DNA from: Ophiura sarsii | Taxonomy: Eukaryota; Echinodermata; Ophiuroidea; Amphilepidida; Ophiuridae | Length of the DNA stretch: 64,000 nt | NCBI GenBank assembly: GCA_035610835.1 | Contig: CM069443.1 | Location: 62,194,480 to 62,258,479, forward strand | Direction of reading: 5' to 3' | Shown here: positions 12,953 to 22,228 of the stretch, in pieces | Numbering within the stretch: the first letter of the stretch is position 1 | Layout of the letters: every line of letters begins with the position of its first letter | Position numbers and translations under genes: made by a program | The notes under the pieces: generated by a model | Seen by the model: the letters and a program-made list of their open reading frames with translations, nothing else | Databases searched by the model: none | Told to the model about the DNA's origin: nothing

Positions 12953-13245
12953 AACACCAATATCTGCAGTAGATATAGCTACTTCATCAACAATGTTTAA
13001 GCAGCAGTTAGCTACTTCATTAACATCGACATCAGCAGTAGATGACTACTTCATCAACACTGATATCAGCAGTAGTTAGCTATTTCATTAACATCGATAT
13101 CATCAGTAGTTAGGTACTTCATCAACACTGATATCAGCAGTAGTTAGCTACTTGATTAACACTGATATCAGCAGTAGGTAGCTACTTGATTAACACTGAT
13201 ATCAGCAGTAGGTAGCTGCTTCATCAACTCTGATATCAGCAGTAG
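12953..13245. repeat. 34-bp minisatellite, left block
   Basis: About eight to nine units with the core gatatcagcagtag and gctacttcat. The same array resumes at 20531-20592 and again at 22889-22960, so two mobile elements have split what was one array. Confidence 0.85.
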
Positions 13246-13839
13246 TTACCCTTAGATAACGAAAATTGAAGAGCCCAACAGTCAGGAATAGAGTAGTAGC
13301 ATCTTAGTCTTGAACCAAGAGTATTTTAATATATATATCAATCAATAATTCGTTTAAAATATGTGTACATTGATCAATCAATAATTTGGCCAGTATTCGG
13401 CACGTTTATAATACAAGTACATTGCATTGAAAATTATTTGATTATTCATTTATTTTAGCCAAGATATATGCCCTGGGATTCTGACATTCTAGATAATAGT
13501 ACAAAAACGTTAATTACCGACAAAAGTACGAAACTATCAATTTGGAAGGCACTCATGACCTTTGAACTTGGCTTAATTTTTATCAATGCTTATTTTTATA
13601 GTATGCGTTAATCAATTGTAAAGGTCTATCATTTTTTGAAATTAATTCTGGGAATTTGAGGTAGGCAACCAACGCCAGAAAAAGTTGGCATAATTATATA
13701 CTAGAATAGCAATTAGACCTTAATAATTCTCGTTTGACTTAATAATAGTAATAAATTATCTTTGACCACATAATAAGTATTTCAGATATTTACCAGTCAA
13801 TAAATGGGATTTCAATCCCTGATTCTTCAAATTTTCTCC
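13246..13839 (-). repeat. Ngaro B2 terminal repeat
   Basis: A 594-bp sequence matching B1 at 14641-15234, with the same length and no difference noticed by eye. It begins TTACCCTTAG on the plus strand and forms one end of the element, directly against the minisatellite. Confidence 0.95.
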
Positions 13840-14429
13840 CAAATACAATTAATATTTTTGCACAAGAAATTGTGAGCTGCTGTAGCAGAAAGGTGTACTA
13901 AAGGGAGACCAAGATCATCCAGGAACATGGTCTCAAACGGGAGGGGGCCGACCGAGATCATCAAGGAACACGGTAGAGGGAACCTACGCCAAGATCATCC
14001 AGGAACATGGCAACGGGGAACCTAACCTACGCCAAGATCATCAAGGAACATGGCAGCGGGGAGCCTAGCCAAGACCATCAGGTAGCATGGCAGCGGGGAA
14101 CAAATGTAAAAAATAAATAAATAAAAATATGGCTGACATGAGTTATAATGAATCTAAAATAATGAACGAAAAAAGAATGACATGACTTAAAGGATTGGAC
14201 AATTTAGAAAAAGATGAGGGAAACCAATGAACAGTAAAAATAGAAAAAATAAATAAAAAATTAGAAAAAATAATTTAAATAAATAGATAGACCGAAAAGA
14301 GATTATCTACCCCAGAGGGCTTGTGACTGGCATTACATGCCTTAAAACACAAAGTGCAATCAGTTTCATCTTAGAAACACTTATAACAAGTACATACAAT
14401 GTACCATTCATATGGGTGGGAGGGAGAGG
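13840..14429. repeat. Spacer between Ngaro B2 and A2 with a degenerate tandem repeat
   Basis: 590 bp not duplicated elsewhere in the element. The part at about 13907-14105 holds four to five degenerate units of about 45 bp with the core ccaagatcatcaaggaacatgg. The rest is A-rich on the plus strand. No coding frame is supported. Confidence 0.7.
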
Positions 14430-14643
14430 TCTTTTATTTTTGATATCCTCTCGGTACGAAGACAAAGATGCGAATGAAATGTTGGGCACCGAATTGGAAT
14501 TGGAGCGGGCATGAAAAACAACCCGGAAGTGACCCGTGATTGGTCGGAGGTAACCATGGTTGCCCAACGCAATTCCAGACAATAACAATTTTCGCTCCAA
14601 TGGGCAAAAGAGTTCGATCTAATATATTGATCAAACTTTATTA
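14430..14643 (-). repeat. Ngaro A2 internal repeat
   Basis: 214 bp matching A1 (20315-20530) except for a 2-bp indel near the conserved tctcggtacgaa. It abuts B1 and shares the TTA at 14641-14643, reproducing the junction expected in a circular DNA intermediate. Confidence 0.93.
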
Positions 14644-15234
14644 CCCTTAGATAACGAAAATTGAAGAGCCCAACAGTCAGGAATAGAGTAGTAGCATCTT
14701 AGTCTTGAACCAAGAGTATTTTAATATATATATCAATCAATAATTCGTTTAAAATATGTGTACATTGATCAATCAATAATTTGGCCAGTATTCGGCACGT
14801 TTATAATACAAGTACATTGCATTGAAAATTATTTGATTATTCATTTATTTTAGCCAAGATATATGCCCTGGGATTCTGACATTCTAGATAATAGTACAAA
14901 AACGTTAATTACCGACAAAAGTACGAAACTATCAATTTGGAAGGCACTCATGACCTTTGAACTTGGCTTAATTTTTATCAATGCTTATTTTTATAGTATG
15001 CGTTAATCAATTGTAAAGGTCTATCATTTTTTGAAATTAATTCTGGGAATTTGAGGTAGGCAACCAACGCCAGAAAAAGTTGGCATAATTATATACTAGA
15101 ATAGCAATTAGACCTTAATAATTCTCGTTTGACTTAATAATAGTAATAAATTATCTTTGACCACATAATAAGTATTTCAGATATTTACCAGTCAATAAAT
15201 GGGATTTCAATCCCTGATTCTTCAAATTTTCTCC
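14641..15234 (-). repeat. Ngaro B1 repeat
   Basis: 594-bp direct copy of the terminal B2 repeat, placed just downstream of the hydrolase frame in the element's orientation and joined directly to A2. Confidence 0.95.
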
Positions 15235-15322
15235 AAACAAGTTGACAGTGGGGAGACTTGTCTATATCCCCCACCCTTTTTTAAATATTTATTGTTGATG
15301 AAGGAAGGGGGTACAATTTTAA

Positions 15323-15973
15323 TTAAGGTTTTGGATATACAAATTCACCAGGGTTACTATTGAAAAAGATGAGGGCAGCCTCAAGGTGAGACCTGAAAAC
15401 AACCAAGCCCTCATCTGTCAAGTGTACGCCATCAAAACGAAATAGATCCCTGGTGCCTTTGTTGAATACATGATAATGCCTGATAACATGTGTGTTGGGC
15501 ATGCGGGCGCAAATGCGGAAGGCATGATTATTGATATTGCGAGCGCACCCAATACCAGCACCTTGGCGGTCCTCATGACGGAATTTAAACCGTGGGAGTA
15601 TCCAGGACCAAATGATCCTTGTGAGCGGAAACAAATTACGAATAGCCTCCAAATTTTGCACAATGCGTTGCCTAACAACATGTATTTTGTCAGAGAAAAT
15701 GTCATTCGTACCCAGATGTAGAATCAAAGTGGTGGGGAATGAGTTTGAGTGTAGGCGCCTGCTGAGACGTCCAGCGATACCCGCGATGCGCGCGCCAGGA
15801 ATACCATACCACGTAACCAATCCCCCACCACTTAATTGCATCTGGTTCTGGCCCGCCCAATTGATGATACTGTCGCCAGATATCCATGTCCTCATTCCAC
15901 CTGTATTGGAAGTAAAAATAAAGAGCGACAGAGCAGCGAAAACACAAATTAAGCATAACAAAAGACAAGACAT
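15323..15973 (-). CDS. SGNH/GDSL-type hydrolase of the Ngaro element
   Basis: About 216 residues from the first ATG at 15973; the frame is open a few codons further upstream but without ATG. A hydrophobic segment at residues 1-22 (MSCLLLCLICVFAALS) could be a signal anchor. The SGNH blocks are present in order: GDS near residue 33-35 (nucleophile Ser), a Gly in GIPGARI, LGTND near residue 90 (Asn), and DGVHLT near residues 181-186 (catalytic Asp and His). SGNH enzymes are esterases or lipases; the substrate here is unknown. A hydrolase of this fold is a known accessory of some Ngaro elements, and its role in their life cycle is unclear. It lies after the recombinase and before B1. Confidence 0.88.
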   Translation of the reverse strand: MSCLLLCLICVFAALSLFIFTSNTGGMRTWISGDSIINWAGQNQMQLSGGGLVTWYGIPGARIAGIAGRLSRRLHSNSFPTTLILHLGTNDIFSDKIHVVRQRIVQNLEAIRNLFPLTRIIWSWILPRFKFRHEDRQGAGIGCARNINNHAFRICARMPNTHVIRHYHVFNKGTRDLFRFDGVHLTDEGLVVFRSHLEAALIFFNSNPGEFVYPKP

Positions 15974-16045
15974 AAATACACACAATTTTCACAATAGCAG
16001 GAGGGAAAAGCAATTTAATTAGTTAGATTTAATCAAATTGTAAGA

Positions 16046-16978
16046 TCAAACCCAGAAGTTAGGATTCAGAACTCTGTGTGGCCTTATATATAGCCGAACT
16101 GCTGATGAACGCCATCTTCCCATAGACATGATTGTATTTATTGGAATACCATTAATTGCAGCGGATGTTGCGGCACCAATTCTGAAACTATGAGAACTGA
16201 AATGGTCGGCAGTAAGACCCATTAGTCTTATACCCTTCTTCAGGATACTGTTAAAATGGAATACGGTCATTGGATCACCCCCAAAGTGAATAAACAAAGC
16301 CCCTTCTATACTAGATCTCACCTTTAAATACTCAGTCATGGTGGTTACCGGACAGATTAATGGATCATTGCCCTTCTCGAGGCTCAGAGTTACTGATTCT
16401 CCCTTTTGATCTGTTTTAGAAGAACTAATGACGATTTCCATGTTGTTTGAACTAAACGTAATATCATGCAGGCACAATGTATGCGCACCCCTCCCCTTTT
16501 TTGATGGAGAGGCGATTTCACCCACTCTCAAAAACCCAAAGAAAGCTAAAACAAATGCTGCTCTGAATAGATATGCCTCAAAACTTGAACTACAAATTTC
16601 AGTAAGTAATCTAGACAGCTGAAGTAAAATGGGGAGAGAGATGGGACGCCGGGCATCGACTTTAGAATTCTGACGCCTACAACCTTCTCTTAATTTGTGG
16701 ACTATGAAGTTATCAGTTGGATCTAACCAACCGTTAATTTTGTGAACGTAGGATAGAGCTGATAGATAAGTGGAAATTGTTGACGGCGCCCTGCCGTTTA
16801 TAGATAAGTGTGCAATGAATGCGGTGACATGCTCAATTGGGGCAGGCCAGCTACACCTTAAATTTATTTCAGACCGAAAACAATCGAAACTATCCACTCC
16901 CCTTTTGTAAGTTGCTTGGGTGCTTGCTGAAGTTGAAGCCTCGAGCAAACGTTGAGTCTCATCATTTAAAGAGTCCAA
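16046..16978 (-). CDS. Tyrosine recombinase (integrase) of the Ngaro element
   Basis: About 310 residues, lambda-integrase/Cre superfamily. The N-terminal part (residues 15-100) is the helical core-binding domain. The catalytic set is visible: Arg151 in FLRVGEI, a candidate Lys188, His263 and Arg266 in HSFRIG, Trp289 in GRWR, and the nucleophile Tyr297 in RLYIRP. It is expected to integrate the circular DNA copy. The frame overlaps the end of the RT frame by 13 nt and sits in the -1 frame relative to it. The first in-frame codon in the overlap is TTG, not ATG, so it may be made by frameshifting from RT or by another non-standard route. Length and motifs look complete. Confidence 0.93.
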   Translation of the reverse strand: MDSLNDETQRLLEASTSASTQATYKRGVDSFDCFRSEINLRCSWPAPIEHVTAFIAHLSINGRAPSTISTYLSALSYVHKINGWLDPTDNFIVHKLREGCRRQNSKVDARRPISLPILLQLSRLLTEICSSSFEAYLFRAAFVLAFFGFLRVGEIASPSKKGRGAHTLCLHDITFSSNNMEIVISSSKTDQKGESVTLSLEKGNDPLICPVTTMTEYLKVRSSIEGALFIHFGGDPMTVFHFNSILKKGIRLMGLTADHFSSHSFRIGAATSAAINGIPINTIMSMGRWRSSAVRLYIRPHRVLNPNFWV

Positions 16979-18657
16979 ATAAACTCTGGGATTATAGATC
17001 CTGTTAAGTCCGCCTTTGGTGCCAGATTTTGGAAACGAGCAACCTGAAAGCGTGACAAAGCATCTGCGATATTATTCTCTTTTCCTGGGATATGTCGCGC
17101 AGAAAATGAAACATTAAATTTTAAGCATTGCAGCACAAAGAAACGTACTAAACGCATGATAGCTGGGCACTTAGATGATTGTTTATTGATAATTGCGACT
17201 ACGGCAGCGTTGTCAGATCTGATGATTATGCGCATACCTTTTAGTGTACAAGCCCATAGAATCATAGCAACCACAATTGGTAAAAATTCCATCCAAGCGA
17301 TTGAATATTCTATTTTCTGAGACTTGTCCCAAGGCCATCTGCCTTGAAACCATTTGCCGCCAAAATAACCTCCGAAGCCTATACCGCCACTTGCGTCAGT
17401 GAATAATTGTAAATCACTGTCCTCCCTCCAAAAGTGATCGGGAATTATAGCGATACCGTTAAAATCATTCAAAAATACAAGCCACATCCTGAGATCGCTT
17501 TTTGCCCCTTTTGATAGAAAAATCTTGTGCCAAGATTTCTTAATGCCGCATGACAAATTGATCAGTCGGCGTAAAAAAGCCCTGCCTGGAGAAATAGCTT
17601 TGCAAACAAAAGAGAGAGATCCTATCAAAGATTGTAGCTCTCTTAAAGTTAATGACCGGCATTTGAGTGCATTCGTAACCTTGGAGACAATTGTCAATAA
17701 CTTGTCATTTGGCACTGAAATTGTTTGTTGCACTGAGTCAATTTCTAATCCTAAGAATGTAAGTCTAGTACACGGACCAACTGATTTCTCAGCCGCAAGA
17801 GGGACGCCAATTTTTGCACAGACATTCTCGAAACAATTAACTAAATTCTGACATGAAAGTCTACTGGGACTGTCATCGTTAGCGCCTACGAAGCAATAGT
17901 CGTCACAATAATGGCACACTAAATCAGAACCTGACTCCTTTTTTACCACCCACTCGATAAAAGTTGAGAAAGTTTCGAAAAAAGCAGGTGAACACGATGC
18001 CCCCATTGGTAAGGCTTTATCGACGTAAAAACAACCCTGAAATTTGATGCCTAATAACTCAAAATCACTGGGGTGCACGGGCAATAGCCTGAATGCAGAT
18101 TGAATATCTGCTTTCGCAAGTAGAGCGCCCTTACCCGCCCTAATGACCAAATTAACGGCATCATCAAAATTAGCATATCGAACTGAGCACAAATCTCGAT
18201 CTATTCCATCATTGACCGAATCACCATTGGGATGTGAAAGGTGGTGAATTAATCTAAACTTCCCTTTTTCTGCTTTTGGAACTAGACCGATAGGGGAAAC
18301 AAAAAGGTTAGGAAAGGGGACCTGCAAAAAAGGGCCTGCCATCCTGCCCAAAGTAACTTCCTTTTGTAATTTAGTTAGAGCGGTAGCGGGATCCTTTAAT
18401 ACTGACTTTAAGTTCAATGCCTCCCTAAAGCGTCGTTCACCTTGAAAGCCTAATTTAAAACCATGAGAAAAACCGTACCTAATTCTACATGCAGCAGCGG
18501 TATTAGGGTATAAATCAAGATATTTATTTAGCTCAGAAACATTGATGGGTGATGGATATTTACAACAAATGCAATTGGTAGGGCTGGAAGCACACGAAAC
18601 ATATGGTTTTGAGTAATTTACCTCTTTATTGCCGTTTGTTACAAGTGTTGGCCCCAT
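16966..18657 (-). CDS. Reverse transcriptase with RNase H domain of the Ngaro element
   Basis: 563 residues from ATG at 18657. The RT domain spans about residues 100-340: Asp184 in KADIQSAFRLLP, the MGASCSP block near 218-224, and the catalytic YCDD at 250-253. RNase H follows at about 415-540, with Asp421 in FTDASGG, Glu457, Asp482 in RSDNAA and Asp532 in NIADALSR. A Cys-containing segment at residues 22-33 precedes RT. The start overlaps the end of the gag-like frame by 32 nt in a different frame, and the 3' end overlaps the recombinase. No break or missing catalytic residue is seen. The absence of a DDE integrase and of LTRs fits a DIRS/Ngaro element. Confidence 0.95.
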   Translation of the reverse strand: MGPTLVTNGNKEVNYSKPYVSCASSPTNCICCKYPSPINVSELNKYLDLYPNTAAACRIRYGFSHGFKLGFQGERRFREALNLKSVLKDPATALTKLQKEVTLGRMAGPFLQVPFPNLFVSPIGLVPKAEKGKFRLIHHLSHPNGDSVNDGIDRDLCSVRYANFDDAVNLVIRAGKGALLAKADIQSAFRLLPVHPSDFELLGIKFQGCFYVDKALPMGASCSPAFFETFSTFIEWVVKKESGSDLVCHYCDDYCFVGANDDSPSRLSCQNLVNCFENVCAKIGVPLAAEKSVGPCTRLTFLGLEIDSVQQTISVPNDKLLTIVSKVTNALKCRSLTLRELQSLIGSLSFVCKAISPGRAFLRRLINLSCGIKKSWHKIFLSKGAKSDLRMWLVFLNDFNGIAIIPDHFWREDSDLQLFTDASGGIGFGGYFGGKWFQGRWPWDKSQKIEYSIAWMEFLPIVVAMILWACTLKGMRIIIRSDNAAVVAIINKQSSKCPAIMRLVRFFVLQCLKFNVSFSARHIPGKENNIADALSRFQVARFQNLAPKADLTGSIIPEFIWTL

Positions 18658-19927
18658 GACCCTCTTTTTTGCAAGTCGAGCAAATGTGACTGTACCAGCA
18701 GTTTGAGCGGGTACAAGACCCTTTGTTGAAACCGTAGCAGGTACCTGGTCTACGGCTACTTTGCTTATGGTCTTGGCCTTGAGGTTTGTAAGATTGAGAA
18801 CCTCTTGAACCTCTTGAACCTCTTGAGCTTGAACCCCTGGAACCCCGAAAAGAATTAGACCCCCAATTATTGCCTGTATTCAAGGGAGATGGAACAGCGA
18901 CAAGGAGAGTCCAAAGTTCACCGTCAATTATTCCCCACGATCTTTCTGGGTGAGATTGCATCCGTTTCCTGAATTGAAAATCGTAATCTCTCCAACCCCA
19001 ACCCCCAAATCGCTGAGCTGCAGTACGTACTAAATCACAGTACTTCAACAATTGTTGTGCTTTTTCTGGATGGGCCCTTAAATATACAGAACAAAAAACC
19101 AGGAAGGCGCTTGTCCAGCTATGTACTGAAGTGATTTTGCGAGGCGCTTTGGTCTCCTTAAAAACAAACTGACCTGAGGCATCAATTTGGAAAGACATAT
19201 CGCAAGGAAAACCGCCCTGAGTTGAAGCTGAACTAGGACCAGCCAAATTTGTGTTTAAATCAATCAAAGTACCAAACTCGACAAACTCCCCCTTTACGAT
19301 TTTCTCCTTAATGTGGTGTGGTAATTCGTCGCCTAAGGGGGAGCAAATTGAGGCGAGAGGCAGGTTACTAGCGGTATTTGCAAGTGAATTTGAAAGCGAA
19401 TTATTTGTAAACACGGCATCATTACTACTGGCGGGACTGGTATTGGGATAATTGGAAACATTATTAAAAAGCCTATTATTGATAGGAAAATCATTCTCAC
19501 CCGTTTCTTGTTGTTGCGATACCACCGGAGCGCTAGCCGTTGAAGGCCCACGGAAAAGGCTAGATACCACCCTTGGTGCTGGTTCCTCCTCTGGTTCTTC
19601 GAACAGATCATTGAGCTCCTCGTTTGAGACTTGCACCGTTAGCTCATCGCCGTCCAGACCGCCGCCATTTTGATGTTGTGATCCGTTGCCTATCGATGCA
19701 TCGGAAAATGCTGATTGCTGACGAACCCGGAAGTTGCCTCTAGCACTGCCACTCGCAATTCTGGATCTCGCGGAATTCCCACGAGCACTTCTCTGACGAG
19801 AACGGGATGCCCGAGTAGGTGGATTTCCCCGGGTTGAACTTGAATTAGGTTGGGAAGATGAAGGACCAGGCAAATTTTGCGGGTTATTTGATGGGCCTGC
19901 AGACATATTACTGGTCAGGGCCGCCAT
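18626..19927 (-). CDS. Gag-like zinc-finger protein of the Ngaro element
   Basis: About 433 residues from ATG at 19927, which has A at -3 and G at +4; the open frame extends a little upstream without ATG. The N-terminal 130 residues are rich in Ser, Asn, Arg and Gly and probably disordered. A conserved-looking folded segment lies at about residues 270-345, with aromatic clusters such as FGGWGWRDYDFQFR. An RG/SRG-rich stretch precedes the end. The C-terminus holds two zinc-binding motifs: a CX7CX4CX3H finger (starting CYGFNKGSC) and a CX2CX4HX4C knuckle (CSTCKKEGHGANTC). Nucleic-acid binding and particle assembly are the expected roles, by analogy with retroelement gag proteins. It overlaps the RT frame by 32 nt. 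Confidence 0.88.
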   Translation of the reverse strand: MAALTSNMSAGPSNNPQNLPGPSSSQPNSSSTRGNPPTRASRSRQRSARGNSARSRIASGSARGNFRVRQQSAFSDASIGNGSQHQNGGGLDGDELTVQVSNEELNDLFEEPEEEPAPRVVSSLFRGPSTASAPVVSQQQETGENDFPINNRLFNNVSNYPNTSPASSNDAVFTNNSLSNSLANTASNLPLASICSPLGDELPHHIKEKIVKGEFVEFGTLIDLNTNLAGPSSASTQGGFPCDMSFQIDASGQFVFKETKAPRKITSVHSWTSAFLVFCSVYLRAHPEKAQQLLKYCDLVRTAAQRFGGWGWRDYDFQFRKRMQSHPERSWGIIDGELWTLLVAVPSPLNTGNNWGSNSFRGSRGSSSRGSRGSRGSQSYKPQGQDHKQSSRRPGTCYGFNKGSCTRSNCWYSHICSTCKKEGHGANTCNKRQ

Positions 19928-19942
19928 CGTTCTCGATTGCAA

Positions 19943-20314
19943 CCTAGTCTGTCTGACTACATTGCTAATATCTCGAGCGTTATTAGTTTGACCACGACCG
20001 CGGCCCCTACCACGAACAGATTAGGCACGGGAGGCCTGATCGGCCGCCTTTCTTTTTGGTGCCATTGGTTTTGGTTTTGTCTAAATTATTGTCAAAACGA
20101 AGAATATCAAAATGTGAAATACTAAAATACGTTTTATTTACCAATTTGTTGTAAATTAGAATCGTTGCTCCGAGTGAAGATCGAAAGAAAGAGAGAAAGG
20201 ATGAGCCCCGTAATATAAATATGACAACCGACAACTCAATCCAATCAGCTAACAATCAGTCACACAAAGCAGAAGATCGCCGCTTTTCGCGGGAACGGAA
20301 GACAACGTATTTTA
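19943..20314 (-). other. Ngaro 5' leader region
   Basis: Between the A1 repeat and the gag-like start. On the minus strand it contains a GC-rich patch near 19990-20050. It is the likely 5' untranslated and promoter region of the element; no specific promoter motif is claimed. Confidence 0.5.
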
Positions 20315-20530
20315 TCTTTTATTTTTGATATCCTCTCGGTACGAATTGACAAAGATGCGAATGAAATGTTGGGCACCGAATTGGAATTGGAGCGGGCATG
20401 AAAAACAACCCGGAAGTGACCCGTGATTGGTCGGAGGTAACCATGGTTGCCCAACGCAATTCCAGACAATAACAATTTTCGCTCCAATGGGCAAAAGAGT
20501 TCGATCTAATATATTGATCAAACTTTATTA
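20315..20530 (-). repeat. Ngaro A1 terminal repeat
   Basis: 216 bp matching A2 (14430-14643) apart from a 2-bp indel. It ends with aactttatta on the plus strand, immediately followed by minisatellite sequence at 20531. Confidence 0.93.
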
Positions 20531-20592
20531 ACTACTTCATTAACATCGATATCAGCAGTAAATAGCCACTTTATCAACATCAATATCAGCAG
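20531..20592. repeat. 34-bp minisatellite, middle block
   Basis: About two units of the array seen at 12953-13245, between the Ngaro element and the next insertion. Confidence 0.85.
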
Positions 20593-22069
20593 TAGACGGT
20601 CAGTATGCAGCCCCGCTCAAAGCCGTTGTTTTTCTAACCCACTCACAGCGACCGGAAGTACTCACCCGTAGCGATACCGCTTCGTAGTTACAGTTGACCT
20701 CATGATAGCACGATGTAAATGAGCTCTTTTCATGATTATAATCACACATTTCAAAAACATTTGCCATGAAATTGAAAAAATAAAAAGGCAAGTGATGCAT
20801 AAAATATATCTAATAATATCTGTGAACTTCATGACATGTTGTATTTTCGGTGCAAATCATTGCAATCACACAGACCGAATTTAAGAAAAACTTGACGAAA
20901 ATAAAGCCAAATCCACGGTAAAAAAGTCACTTCTGAAGAATCAGGCACCAATTTTATCCATGGTATCATAATATTCATAGTCTTTTGTAACTAGAAACAT
21001 GCTTAAAATATTACTCACATATAGCATGAAACGAACACATTGGTTGAGCGTCTGCTCGCCAGCATTTAACGAGAGGTTTATTTACCGAAACATTATTTGT
21101 TTCATATCATATTTCAATATCAAAATACAGAATACAGTACCGGTACTTAAATACATTTACACAATTTTCAGACAGTTCTTTTGACTTTACATTGGTGACT
21201 AATCAACAATTTCGGTTGCTCCTGATAATAATTTAAACTCTTATAAACGAGCAATTAAGATAAACCAATTACATCTACCACGGTTCGAAATTGGCTTAAA
21301 TTTCAGATTTCATTTATGAACTTTCCCAACTTAGCTACGGATTAGGTGACTTAACGATTACCAAAAATCCCACCTTTAGAGGGATGCTCAGTTAGATGGC
21401 CAAATTGGAAATTAATTCTTTATATTTACGACTGTATAATTCCTTGACGCGCAGGCAAGGCAAGCGCATGGCACGCAGGCATGGCAACTAAATCAATTAT
21501 ATTTATAACGGAATCTTGGCACGCAGGCAAGAGTAAACCTATGATCGCAAGCATGGCAAATTACGAGAATATTTTCATGACCGCAGGCAGACATGGACGA
21601 TTTTAAATCAATGTCCTGAAAATCACTTTTGTGTGACAATTATTTGAGGATAATGAGAGTAAGTGCATGTGATTAATTTACTGAATCTTAAAATACTGCC
21701 ACCGTGGATAATACAATTTTTATGTTATTTGGGTGGGTGGGAGTGGCTTTTAAATTAAACCTCTCGCCTTCGAGCTGACAAGAATAATGAATCAACCGAT
21801 GTAGTGAACAGAAAAAGCTACAGCCAAGACAAAGCAAATTTCGCGGGACCAAAATCGCGATCGCTGATTGGCTCTGCTTATGGTAACTATGACAGAAGGA
21901 CGCCCGATCGGCACACAAGCAATTCCTGCTCAGTGAGCAAATGAGTTCATGATGCGCATGCGCTATCATAAACTTTATTATAAAATTATTTAGTCCGGTC
22001 AACTGAATGGTTAATAATATAGCTCCTCGAATCTTGTCTCGAGCTAAATTCATTTCGTACCGTCGATGG

Positions 22070-22151
22070 GTTGTTGATGAAGTGTTTTTAAACACTTCAT
22101 CAACAACAAGTTATATCCGTGAGATTTAAAAATCTCACGGATATAACTTGT
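22070..22151. repeat. Two adjacent perfect palindromes
   Basis: The first hairpin has 18-bp arms at 22070-22087 and 22090-22107 with a 2-nt spacer. The second has 22-bp arms at 22106-22127 and 22130-22151, also with a 2-nt spacer. They overlap by 2 nt. Both would extrude as near loopless cruciforms. Confidence 0.9.
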
Positions 22152-22154
22152 TTC

Positions 22155-22228
22155 GCTTGATAGCTCAGATGGTAAAGCGTTCGCTTGGAGAATGAGAGGT
22201 CCGGGGTTCGAAATCGATCCTTCTGCTC
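22155..22228 (+). pseudogene. tRNA-like sequence inside the 2.3-kb element
   Basis: Has an A-box-like tagctcagatggtaaagcg and a B-box-like gggttcgaaatc. The T-stem and acceptor do not pair well, so it is a tRNA relic or SINE head and not a functional tRNA. Confidence 0.5.

Larger units (their letters stand above)
13246..20530 (-). mobile_element. Complete Ngaro-type tyrosine-recombinase retrotransposon
   Basis: A 7.3-kb element on the minus strand. In element order: A1 repeat (20530-20315), gag-like ORF, reverse transcriptase/RNase H, tyrosine recombinase, SGNH hydrolase, B1 (15234-14641), A2 (14643-14430), spacer, B2 (13839-13246). A1/A2 and B1/B2 are split direct repeats. This arrangement, together with a recombinase in place of a DDE integrase, defines the Ngaro branch of DIRS-like elements. 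TTA is found at the left terminus, at the right terminus and at the B1-A2 junction. The flanks on both sides are minisatellite units that join cleanly. All four frames are open, so the copy may be intact or recently active. Confidence 0.93.

Noticed and set aside
15323..19942. Host genes for a hydrolase and a recombinase
   Set aside because: They lie between split direct repeats of one element, in the same orientation and with overlapping frames.
21688..22095. 135-codon minus-strand frame as a transposase
   Set aside because: No catalytic motif or similarity to a known transposase is visible, and part of it lies in the palindromes.
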